From assembly GCA_002381945.1 (NCBI GenBank), contig DFXY01000062.1:76649-121609 (forward strand): a stretch of 44,961 bases of DNA, given 5' to 3'. Under the pieces are notes generated by a model. It searched no databases, was not told the origin of the DNA, and saw nothing but the letters and a program-made list of their open reading frames with translations. Origin of the DNA: Bacteriovoracaceae bacterium UBA4096. GTDB taxonomy: Bacteria; Bdellovibrionota; Bacteriovoracia; Bacteriovoracales; Bacteriovoracaceae. Every line of letters starts with the position of its first letter. Position 1 is the stretch's first letter. This document shows, piece after piece, positions 1 to 7,351 of the stretch. The position numbers and the translations under genes were made by a program.

Positions 1-2370
1 CACATCATCAAGAGCGGTGAAGAGATTCATGAGAGGTTTCAAAAGGTAAAAAAAGAACAGGAGACGGAATTACCCCTGCTTCAGGATTATCTTAAGAAAG
101 AAGAAAATTTAAAACATCTAAAAGAAAATCATCAAGGCCTTAAGCAAAAATCCCTTGAATTAAATAAAGAAATGGATCTTCTGAAAGGGAAAATAAAAAC
201 CAAGGAAGAAGAAGAAAAAGACTCTCTGGGAAAACTCACGAGTGCTAAAAATGCATTAACCCATCCACTTGACCATTTAAAGGCCGCTCGTCCCTTTTTT
301 GAAAACTTATTTGATCTATTCTCCGAAAAGGAAATCCTGGGAGAAGAGTTAAAAGGTAAGACCGAGCGGCTGAATCAGCTGGAAACAACTGGCAAAGAAT
401 TAAAGACTCAGGTGGAGCAAATTGAAAATGCCCTCAAGGCCATACCTCCCAATATTAAAGAACTGGAACAGGATGTTGAAAAAAGAAAGCTCAGCCTGGC
501 CCAAAAAGTCGAGATTAAACAAAGAGCAGAAATTAAATCAGATGAATTAAAAAAACATTCCCAAAAGTCCCTTGGGGAGATCACTCTCTTGGAGCAAAAG
601 CTTCTCGCTCTTAATACACTCCTTTCAAAAACACAGATCGACATTTTCCCTTTAGAGGCGACTTTAAAACTGCAGGAAGTCCTGAATGCATCTGAAGTCT
701 GTGTCGATCATGCTCTAAGCCGCGGCAGCGATCACTGCCCGGTGTGCGAACAGGCCGTTTCTTTGTCAAAATGGAATTCCTTAAAAGAGAAATTAGGCCA
801 GACTGATCTTGAATCGATCAGGCTTCGTTTTGAAGAAGGAAATAAGATCCTTTTTAAGAGTCAGGAAGAGGCCAAGCTCTATCAACAAAGAATTGAAAAT
901 GAAAAAGCTCAATTAGATCAAAAGAATAAAGAGTGGCTTGAACTAAAACCTGTTTGCGATGAAATCCTGCCATCGCTAGCAGACCTGGACCGTGAGCTTT
1001 CTATTATCCGCGAGCAAACATGGAACCTCGCCCGGCTTGAAAAAGAATTATCACATAAGCGACTTGAACTTCAAAAGACGCGTGAAAACTACAGTCAACT
1101 CAAGGCCCAGGTGAGTGAGTGTGAACGACTCTTGAAGACCAAAACCGAGAAACTAACTGAAATTGAACAAAAGATTTCTCATATTACTCCAGTTATTAAC
1201 CGGGACACCATCCGTGATTTACGGATAGAAGTCAGAAACTTTAATCTCTATCTTGAGTGTGAAGCTGGATTGGATAAGATCACACAAGAGAAGGCCTACC
1301 TAACTGAGCAAAAGATCAAAGGCCAAATCACGACTCTTGAGTACCAGAATAAAGAAAACGAAGTCTCACTCAAGATCAACCTTTTAAATGATGAACTTCT
1401 ATTGGCCCTTAAAGGGGAAAAGGCATCCGAGCTTATTCAAAAAATAACCTTTCGGGCCCAATCTACCAGTGAGGAATGGTCTCGCCATGTAGAAGAGCAG
1501 AAAAAGCAGGAGCTGATTCTTAAAGATTCAAATGGCAGGCTTTACCAATTAGATGAACTTACCAAAGATTATGATCTTCATTTCACCAATGAGCTCCATG
1601 CAGTCAAAGAACTCGCCCGAAGTGTTGAAAGCGAACAACTCATACGCCTAAGAAATCTTGATTTAACCTTTTCTTCTCCCAGAGAACTTTTCCTCCCATT
1701 AAAGGATCTTCTTGCCCGAGAGAAAGAACAATACAAAAGCGCTGTAAACCAGTGCCGCATGAATTTTGCCACCGTTTCTGCGCGCTTATCTGACTGGGAA
1801 AAACTCCAGGATAAAATTCAACTGCTCGAACTACAAAATAAAGACATCAATGAAGCCTTGGCCAGGAAGATGAGGCTCTTTGAAGTTTTAGGTAAAGATG
1901 AACTCAGAACTTTTGTTCTCTCATTAGTGGAAGAAAACCTCATTCATCAAACCAATGAAGAACTTCAAAAACTTTGTCAGGGAAGATATGAAATTGTTCA
2001 TCAAACCCGCTCCTTAAAGATGACTCCGGAGTTTTTCATACTTGATAAATTCCGTGAAGGCGGCAGAAGAAAAGTATCCACTCTCTCAGGAGGAGAAACT
2101 TTTATGGTCTCCCTTGCCATGGCGCTGGGTCTGGCCGAGATGACTCGAGGACAGGCGGAGATTGATTCCCTCTTTATTGATGAAGGTTTTGGAACCCTCG
2201 ACCAGGAATCCCTTGAGGATGTGCTGGATATGCTGGCCCAGATTCAAACCCGAGGACTCATGGTTGGAGTCATCTCCCATATAAAGACTCTGACCAATGC
2301 CTTACCAGTCAACCTGGTTTTAAGCAAACGCCAGGATGGAACCAGCACTATTAAAGTTCAATTTAACTAA
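1..2370 (+). CDS. sbcC: Exonuclease subunit SbcC, C-terminal part (5' end outside the window)
   Basis: The reading frame is open from base 1, so the gene enters from the left and 789 codons are visible. SbcC is the SMC/Rad50-type ATPase that works with the SbcD nuclease on hairpins and double-strand ends in the cytoplasm. Seen here: long heptad-rich coiled coils on both sides of a zinc hook, CPVC, at bases 736-747; then the ABC signature LSGGETFMVS starting at base 2083 and the Walker B/D-loop LFIDEGFGTLD near base 2173. The N-terminal Walker A half would lie upstream. An internal ATG at 172 is not a start, because the coding frame is continuous in front of it. The stop overlaps the stop of the convergent lipoprotein gene by 4 bp. 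The family call is firm; whether sbcD lies upstream cannot be seen. Confidence 0.95.
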   Translation, partial: HIIKSGEEIHERFQKVKKEQETELPLLQDYLKKEENLKHLKENHQGLKQKSLELNKEMDLLKGKIKTKEEEEKDSLGKLTSAKNALTHPLDHLKAARPFFENLFDLFSEKEILGEELKGKTERLNQLETTGKELKTQVEQIENALKAIPPNIKELEQDVEKRKLSLAQKVEIKQRAEIKSDELKKHSQKSLGEITLLEQKLLALNTLLSKTQIDIFPLEATLKLQEVLNASEVCVDHALSRGSDHCPVCEQAVSLSKWNSLKEKLGQTDLESIRLRFEEGNKILFKSQEEAKLYQQRIENEKAQLDQKNKEWLELKPVCDEILPSLADLDRELSIIREQTWNLARLEKELSHKRLELQKTRENYSQLKAQVSECERLLKTKTEKLTEIEQKISHITPVINRDTIRDLRIEVRNFNLYLECEAGLDKITQEKAYLTEQKIKGQITTLEYQNKENEVSLKINLLNDELLLALKGEKASELIQKITFRAQSTSEEWSRHVEEQKKQELILKDSNGRLYQLDELTKDYDLHFTNELHAVKELARSVESEQLIRLRNLDLTFSSPRELFLPLKDLLAREKEQYKSAVNQCRMNFATVSARLSDWEKLQDKIQLLELQNKDINEALARKMRLFEVLGKDELRTFVLSLVEENLIHQTNEELQKLCQGRYEIVHQTRSLKMTPEFFILDKFREGGRRKVSTLSGGETFMVSLAMALGLAEMTRGQAEIDSLFIDEGFGTLDQESLEDVLDMLAQIQTRGLMVGVISHIKTLTNALPVNLVLSKRQDGTSTIKVQFN

Positions 2371-2837
2371 GGCAGTCTTAAAAAAATTTGGGTCCAAAAC
2401 ATCTGACCTTGAGAATCTTCTTTAAAACCCAGCCCCGTGTGCGTGTATTCCTGATTTTCAATCGTTCTTCGATGATCAGGTGAATTCATCCAGGCATTAA
2501 AAACTTCTCCTGCTGTCTTCTGCCCTTTAGCAACAATTTCTCCACAAGCAGTACTTCTTAATTCATCCTGCAATCTTCGACAGCGTTTTTTCATTCCACT
2601 GTGTCCGAATCGTACTTTGCCTTTGGCCATATCAAAACTGTGAGAGAGAGCGAACTCTTCAATAATGGGAGAGTACTCAAGTGCCTTGAGTCCAAGATTT
2701 AATCGATGATTGTTTACAAGATCCAGATAGGTTAGATGTGTAATGGTTTCCTGGAAAACTTCCGGTTCTGATTTTCTAGAATTTTTTCCACAGGAAAAGA
2801 AAAGCAGAAGTACAAAAAGATATAGAAATGTTTTCAT
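2367..2837 (-). CDS. CAP/SCP-domain lipoprotein (YkwD-like), copy 1
   Basis: This 156-residue protein has a lipoprotein signal, hydrophobic MKTFLYLFVLLLFFSC with lipobox FFSC, so it is probably anchored in the envelope by its N-terminal Cys. The rest is a CAP domain: LVNNHRLNLGLKALEYS, then RFGHSG with the family histidine, ACGEIVAKGQ, a W-x-x-SPDHRR segment and a C-terminal WTQIF strand. CAP-domain proteins of bacteria are secreted and mostly of unknown biochemical role; some bind lipids or sterols. It lies 22 bp downstream of a clear paralog with the same strand and the same Cys pair, so the two probably form an operon. Substrate and function are unknown. Confidence 0.88.
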   Translation of the reverse strand: MKTFLYLFVLLLFFSCGKNSRKSEPEVFQETITHLTYLDLVNNHRLNLGLKALEYSPIIEEFALSHSFDMAKGKVRFGHSGMKKRCRRLQDELRSTACGEIVAKGQKTAGEVFNAWMNSPDHRRTIENQEYTHTGLGFKEDSQGQMFWTQIFLRLP

Positions 2838-2859
2838 CCCTTAATTCTGGCAAAAGAAT

Positions 2860-3351
2860 TCACTCTACTTCAAGAAAAATTTGCGTCCAAAAGATGACAC
2901 CGGCATCACTCTTAGCTATGCCCAGACCAGTGTGGGTGTAACGAGTGTTCAAAATTTTATCTGCATGAGTAAAGGAACTCATCCATGAGGCGAATACGCC
3001 TTCAGCTGATTCCTGCCCCTTAGCAATGATTTCTCCACATAAGTTTCCTGAACCCAACTCAACCATAAGCTCAGAACATCTTAGACTGGAGCCTGTATGC
3101 CCAAACGCCACTGATCCACTGGCCATCTTTTCACTGTGCTCTTGCGCTTTTAGCTCTAATTCCTTGGAATAAATATATGAATTAAGGCCCTGATCATGTC
3201 GGTAATTGGTCATGAGTTGAATGTAATCTTCACGCAAGTTGGGATCAGCTTTGATTTGAGGATCTAGATAGGCCTCAAGAGGATTGATATTATCTACACT
3301 TGGACTCTTACAACCGACGGCCAAAAACAACAGGATAAAAATAATTTTCAT
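2860..3351 (-). CDS. CAP/SCP-domain lipoprotein, copy 2
   Basis: A 163-residue lipoprotein with lipobox AVGC at residues 11-14 and a CAP domain after it: YIQLMTNYRHDQGLNSY, AFGHTG, NLCGEIIAKGQESAEGVF and a final FWTQIFLEVE. It is the upstream member of a tandem pair with the gene ending at 2367; both keep the FGH(S/T)G motif, a Cys about 12 residues after FGH, the CGEI(V/I)AKGQ block and the terminal WTQIFL, so a local duplication is likely. There is no recognisable Shine-Dalgarno sequence in front of the ATG. A promoter-like element ends only 6 bases upstream, which suggests a leaderless message (see the promoter entry). Confidence 0.87.
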   Translation of the reverse strand: MKIIFILLFLAVGCKSPSVDNINPLEAYLDPQIKADPNLREDYIQLMTNYRHDQGLNSYIYSKELELKAQEHSEKMASGSVAFGHTGSSLRCSELMVELGSGNLCGEIIAKGQESAEGVFASWMSSFTHADKILNTRYTHTGLGIAKSDAGVIFWTQIFLEVE

Positions 3352-3357
3352 GGACTT

Positions 3358-3385
3358 ATTCTATTGAGCAGCCTCACTGCGTCAA
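3358..3385 (-). promoter_or_regulatory. Predicted sigma70-type promoter of the CAP lipoprotein pair
   Basis: On the minus strand TTGACG (3380-3385) and TAGAAT (3358-3363) are separated by 16 bases, close to the consensus -35 and -10 boxes. The -10 box ends 6 bases before the ATG at 3351, so transcription would begin at or next to the start codon and the message would be leaderless. This agrees with the lack of a ribosome-binding site. Prediction by eye only. Confidence 0.45.
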
Positions 3386-3488
3386 AGAGAGGCATCTTTT
3401 ACCGTCCCCAAGAATAATTCATTTGCAATCCCTTGTTAGCAGACTAGAATCCTCGGGATTTCAAGCCTTTTTGCATAAGGAACAATTC

Positions 3489-4724
3489 ATGAAAAGAATG
3501 ATTCTACTCTTAACCGTCGTTCTGGCCTCACAGGTTTCGGCAGCTCCCTTACATCTTGATCTTGAAATGACCTCCGAAGAATATCAAAAACTCCTGCAAA
3601 AGATTGAATCCAATAATCAAAAAGCTTTTAAGGCAGATGAACCTGCTATTGTTAATGCTTTAAAAATTGGATCACGTTTAAGTCAGTGGATTGCCCTGGT
3701 TAACCAAAACCGTTCTCCAGAAACGGCCATCCGTTTAACTTCGGCCGCCACCCGTCGTGGTATTCCTATTGATAAACCCAACATGTACTCACCATCAATC
3801 ATTGAAAATGATACTCGCAAGATTTTAAATGAACTGCCAAAGACTATGAAGGATGTTCTACTTGCCACGACCGAGCTTCCGACAACAATTGGTATTGATG
3901 ATGAAACTTTCATTGTTAATGCCAGGAAAGTAGATCGTAATTACCAGAGTGCTGCCCGATACAAAGGCGTAGATCAATATCGGTCCGAGTATATCAAGGC
4001 CGCCAATAAAGATGTTCGTGGATATTATTATTTAATGACCAATAAAATTGGAGAAATTGAATTAAGCAATGTGGCCACGATACCTGCTTCTCAGGTAGAG
4101 AAGATTAAAAAATCTCTGACTCAAATGTGCTTAAATGGCACTGGCAACCTGACACGTTGTAAAAAAGAGGTCACCAAGGCCTTCAGTAAAAATACACTTG
4201 ATGAAACATACAAGCGATATATCAAGGCGGCCAAACGCACATGGGATGATTTTTTTAAGATACCTCCGTATGGACGTCGTCATGACTTCAAATGGTCGGA
4301 TGCTGTGGCCACCGTTCCTTTCAACACTCCAGAGATCCCTAAGTTCATCCCTTATCTTCAGGTGAACATTGAAGATGAGTTTCGCTGGAACAATTGGCGT
4401 CTTAAAATAAATTTTGGCCATTATCCTAATGGGCCACTTTTAAAATTTGAACCTGGTGTTGTTCCTCACGTCAATGAATTGGGTGGTAATGAAATTGTTA
4501 TGGATTCAAATCAGCCGATTGAGGAATATGAGTCTCAATGGACTATACGTCACGAGTTTGGCCACATCATCGGCCTACCTGACTGTTACCATGAGTTCTA
4601 TGACGTGCAGGCCAGTGCCTACGTCAATTACCAGCTCGATACTACAGACCTGATGTGTTCTCGCGCTGGTAACATGAATGAGCGTATTTACCTGGAACTT
4701 AAAAGCGCCTACTCAAGATACTAA
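3489..4724 (+). CDS. Secreted metzincin-like zinc metalloprotease
   Basis: I place the start at 3489 rather than at the in-frame ATG at 3423. The later start has AAGGA 7 bases in front of it and begins with a signal peptide, MKRMILLLTVVLASQVSA. The mature protein is about 390 residues. A zinc site is visible near the C-terminus: HEFGHIIGLPD, with H355, E356 and H359 and an Asp (D365) at the place of the third metzincin ligand (HExxHxxGxxD). It is followed by a Met-turn-like TDLMCS with M389. The 330 residues before the active site match no domain that I recognise and may be a propeptide or a binding region. Its stop overlaps the convergent S74 gene by 4 bp. The protease class is well supported; the substrate is unknown. 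Confidence 0.82.
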   Translation: MKRMILLLTVVLASQVSAAPLHLDLEMTSEEYQKLLQKIESNNQKAFKADEPAIVNALKIGSRLSQWIALVNQNRSPETAIRLTSAATRRGIPIDKPNMYSPSIIENDTRKILNELPKTMKDVLLATTELPTTIGIDDETFIVNARKVDRNYQSAARYKGVDQYRSEYIKAANKDVRGYYYLMTNKIGEIELSNVATIPASQVEKIKKSLTQMCLNGTGNLTRCKKEVTKAFSKNTLDETYKRYIKAAKRTWDDFFKIPPYGRRHDFKWSDAVATVPFNTPEIPKFIPYLQVNIEDEFRWNNWRLKINFGHYPNGPLLKFEPGVVPHVNELGGNEIVMDSNQPIEEYESQWTIRHEFGHIIGLPDCYHEFYDVQASAYVNYQLDTTDLMCSRAGNMNERIYLELKSAYSRY

Positions 4725-5959
4725 TTCTGACAAAAAGGCGCTTTAGGATCTTTCTGACAAAGATAATTTTTAAGAGAAGCGTTTTCTACTTCGAGTGATT
4801 TTATTTTTGCATTAAGGTCCTTTACCCCTTCAATCACCGGCGCAATCAAATGCCCATAAGAGACGGATTTAATGCCGTCTTTTCCTTGGGCTACGACTTC
4901 CGGAAAAACTTTTTCAATTTCCTGGGCCATGACACCTAACTTTCGCGACTGATCTTTACCTGTTTTCCATTGATAGTAATAACCATTAATCGTTTCGAGT
5001 TTTTCCAACACATGGGGAATTTGTTGAAAGTTCTTTTTTAATCTTTTATCGGAGAACATAGACCATGAGTTTGCCATGGCCATTGAGCCATCTCCCATGT
5101 TACCCACCTGCAACTTAGCACTCGGAACAGTCGTACCAATCCCTATATTACCCATTTGATCGATCCGCATTCTCTCTGTAGGGACAACAGAGCCAACTGA
5201 AGTGGTCTTAAAAAGTAAATCCGATGGAGTGGAACTCATCGAGTAACTTCCGGCCGAATAACCTTCGATGGTGGCCGCCGCGTTAAAGCCGGAACCATTT
5301 TGGCCATTAAAACGAATTTGGCCTAATTGATCACCATAGGCCGCAGGACCTGGGGCCATACTGTTTCCAGTGGCCTTTTGTAGAGCGATGATAGACGTAT
5401 CAGTCATGGTAGCTGAATAAGTCGACACGGTAAAAATAGCGTGTCCATTTTCTTCGGAAATCTCCAAGTGAGAACTAGGGGTATTAGTACCAATTCCAAC
5501 ATTTCCGGTATTATAATAAATATCTGATCCGGTAGCAGACCAAGGAACTTGTAGATTGGTTAACTGACTTCCATCAACCGGTGGAAGTCTCCCCATACCA
5601 TCGATTTGTACAATCTGCCCTGCCGACATACCCACATTGACTGAAAGGTTGATATCTCCCGTAAGAGTGCCGCCACCTATCAGACCAGTTCCTGGCAGAA
5701 TTTGACGATTCAGTGGCACAGCTCCCAGAAGAGATGCAGTGGCCCCGGTAAAATTGATATTTGCCCACGGTATAGAATTCGATGTCTGAGTGGTGTTCCA
5801 AAGAGCATTAAGCTTGGTTTCGATATAAGTGAAGTTCTGATTCATCTCAGAGGAACTAATGACCCCACCATTGGTAAAGCTTTTGTAGGGAACAATGACC
5901 TGACTGTGGGCCTCAAAACCCAGCATGAGAAAGGAGACAGTCAGTAAACTCTTTTTCAT
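4721..5959 (-). CDS. Secreted fibre protein with C-terminal peptidase S74 chaperone domain
   Basis: The start is set at 5959 (412 residues). It has AGAGGA just upstream, gives a signal peptide MKKSLLTVSFLMLGFEAHS, and avoids overlap with the upstream gene; an in-frame ATG at 5986 would overlap it. The middle is rich in Gly, Ser and Thr with two GxxGIGTxxPS(S/A) blocks typical of fibre repeats. The C-terminal 110 residues are an intramolecular chaperone domain: SDKRLK at residues 303-308, GVMAQEIEKVFPEVV, and a short coiled coil at the end. In phage tail spikes and bacterial surface fibres this domain helps a trimer fold and then cleaves itself off at the SD motif. The gene is probably co-transcribed with the small lipoprotein gene upstream (14 bp gap). 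A surface fibre for cell contact is the likely role, by inference. Confidence 0.85.
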   Translation of the reverse strand: MKKSLLTVSFLMLGFEAHSQVIVPYKSFTNGGVISSSEMNQNFTYIETKLNALWNTTQTSNSIPWANINFTGATASLLGAVPLNRQILPGTGLIGGGTLTGDINLSVNVGMSAGQIVQIDGMGRLPPVDGSQLTNLQVPWSATGSDIYYNTGNVGIGTNTPSSHLEISEENGHAIFTVSTYSATMTDTSIIALQKATGNSMAPGPAAYGDQLGQIRFNGQNGSGFNAAATIEGYSAGSYSMSSTPSDLLFKTTSVGSVVPTERMRIDQMGNIGIGTTVPSAKLQVGNMGDGSMAMANSWSMFSDKRLKKNFQQIPHVLEKLETINGYYYQWKTGKDQSRKLGVMAQEIEKVFPEVVAQGKDGIKSVSYGHLIAPVIEGVKDLNAKIKSLEVENASLKNYLCQKDPKAPFCQN

Positions 5960-5973
5960 ATTTCCTCTTTTCA

Positions 5974-6426
5974 TTATGGTCCCCACTTAGCTTCATCCCA
6001 CTTACTGTTATCCCAAGTAACCGGGTTGGAAGGAGTTTTTGCACTAATCATGTTGTTAAAAGGAGTTTGGGTACAATCACTATTCACGATGATTTCCACT
6101 GTCTGAGCTTCAAGTGAAAGCACAACATCATGGACCACGCCACACTTATAAGGACCAGACCAGGCAGTGGCACCTTCAAAACCCACAAGATACATGCTCC
6201 ATTTACCATGGGGAAGCTTAACCACGTTTGAGGTCGTTAACTCATAGGAAGTCGCTACTTTGGTAACAGGATCAATGATTTTCAGAAGAGCGCCACCATT
6301 AAAAGTCATTCCGGCAGATAGCGCAGAAAGGGAAACAATAAACTTCGACTCAGTCTCTTTGCCTTTACTGCAAGCAGAACCCAGGAGAAGAAATAAAATC
6401 ATTAGTATAATGTTTATTTTTAGCAT
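5974..6426 (-). CDS. Small lipoprotein of unknown function with Trp-Asp tail
   Basis: This 150-residue protein has a lipoprotein signal (LLLGSAC lipobox, Cys at about residue 19). The body is probably all-beta: alternating hydrophobic strands, a KLPHGKWSMYLVGFEG stretch and two further cysteines, resembling small envelope beta-sandwich domains. The C-terminus reads WDNSKWDEAKWGP, three Trp residues spaced six apart, a low-complexity tail. I do not recognise the family. It lies 14 bp upstream of the S74 fibre gene on the same strand, so it may help to anchor or secrete that fibre; this is inference from position only. Confidence 0.75.
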   Translation of the reverse strand: MLKINIILMILFLLLGSACSKGKETESKFIVSLSALSAGMTFNGGALLKIIDPVTKVATSYELTTSNVVKLPHGKWSMYLVGFEGATAWSGPYKCGVVHDVVLSLEAQTVEIIVNSDCTQTPFNNMISAKTPSNPVTWDNSKWDEAKWGP

Positions 6427-6492
6427 TACTCACGGATCGACAGCTGCTGTTAAATAATTGATGCTTTAATAATTGAGTAAAGCTCATCGGCA

Positions 6493-6924
6493 TCAAGTGC
6501 CGGAACCAAGCGTTTTAGAAACTTTTTCATCAACCTCAATAATTCGTTTCATGAGGTCTTCGGTGGCCCAGGGCTTAACAATATAGTTATTAACCCCTGC
6601 TCGGATACTTTCCAGGACATAACTCACTTCCGATTTAGAGGTCACCATAAGAACAGGCAGTACTTTGGCCTGAGCATCGGCACGGATAAGCTTGACCAGG
6701 TCTATGCCTGAGCCGTCTTCCATCATCAAATCTGTGATAACAAATTCCACAGGATCAAGCTTTAATTGAGACTCTATGATTTTGAAACCTTCATTGCCAG
6801 ACTTGGCCGTCGAGATTTTCACCACTCCAAGCTGAGTTAAACTATCACTTATCATGGTTCTCATGCTCTCGTAGTCATCACAAATTAGAAAATGCTTGGA
6901 TTTTATCTTGTCTGGTAATTGCAT
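6493..6924 (-). CDS. Single-domain response regulator (CheY-like receiver)
   Basis: A 143-residue stand-alone receiver domain. Seen residues: acidic pair D16-D17, phosphoacceptor D65 in VITDLMMEDGSG, switch Thr T95 in LMVTSKSE and K117 in YIVKPWA. All are present, so it should be phosphorylated. It has no output domain, so it probably acts by protein-protein contact, as CheY does. It is the last gene of a three-gene operon: its ATG overlaps the stop of the preceding gene by one base (TAATG), and the kinase gene is two genes upstream. The CheA-like kinase is its likely phosphate donor. Confidence 0.92.
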   Translation of the reverse strand: MQLPDKIKSKHFLICDDYESMRTMISDSLTQLGVVKISTAKSGNEGFKIIESQLKLDPVEFVITDLMMEDGSGIDLVKLIRADAQAKVLPVLMVTSKSEVSYVLESIRAGVNNYIVKPWATEDLMKRIIEVDEKVSKTLGSGT

Positions 6925-7346
6925 TAGTCATCCTTTGGCATGATAAATTCAATATCCTCAATGGCAATGGATTCATCATCCTTGCCTGCCATATAATCCT
7001 TCAAGTTTTGAATGAGCTGGACCTTTTCATCCAGTTTATACACATTGATCCTATACTCTTTCATTTTCTTCTGAGCTTCAGCATTAAAGACTCCATTAAC
7101 TGAAAGGTATAAATAAACTTTGTACTTGAGCTCGGCCAATTGGGCCGCTTCAGTTTTTAAAAGTTCCAGTGCCGACTTGGCATCTGAAAAAACCAGGGCA
7201 AAAGGCCCGGATTGAAAATAGACCTGTGAGTATTCATCAGTGTTTCGACTCTCAAAACAAGAATACTCCTTACCTAAAAGTTTCCTGACTTCATCAGTAT
7301 GAGGGCCTTTAGCATCCGGAAAAAAAATAACTTTCTTCATATTCAT
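6924..7346 (-). CDS. Degenerate receiver-like protein in a kinase operon
   Basis: About 140 residues (ATG at 7346; a TTG one codon earlier and an ATG at 7340 are alternatives, and AAGG lies just upstream). The alternation of strands and helices, MKKVIFFPD, ALVFSDAKSALELL, KVYLYLSV and NVYKLDEKVQLIQNL, fits a CheY-like fold. The acidic pair and the conserved K-P of receivers are absent, and only one Asp sits where the phosphoacceptor would be. It lies between a CheA-like kinase (5 bp gap) and a complete receiver (1 bp overlap), so it is probably a non-phosphorylated adaptor or inhibitor of that pathway. The fold is an inference from hydrophobic pattern. Confidence 0.7.
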   Translation of the reverse strand: MNMKKVIFFPDAKGPHTDEVRKLLGKEYSCFESRNTDEYSQVYFQSGPFALVFSDAKSALELLKTEAAQLAELKYKVYLYLSVNGVFNAEAQKKMKEYRINVYKLDEKVQLIQNLKDYMAGKDDESIAIEDIEFIMPKDD

Positions 7347-7351
7347 CAACC

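Noticed and set aside
3423..3488. Upstream ATG that would extend the metzincin-like protease by 22 residues
   Set aside because: The extension would bury the signal peptide inside the chain, and the later ATG has a good ribosome site.
5960..5986. Upstream ATG codons of the S74 fibre protein
   Set aside because: They overlap the preceding lipoprotein gene and place charged residues before a clear signal peptide; AGAGGA supports 5959.
6488..6502. Small hairpin CGGCA/TGCCG at the end of the CheY-like gene
   Set aside because: Five base pairs only and no T-run; not convincing as a terminator.
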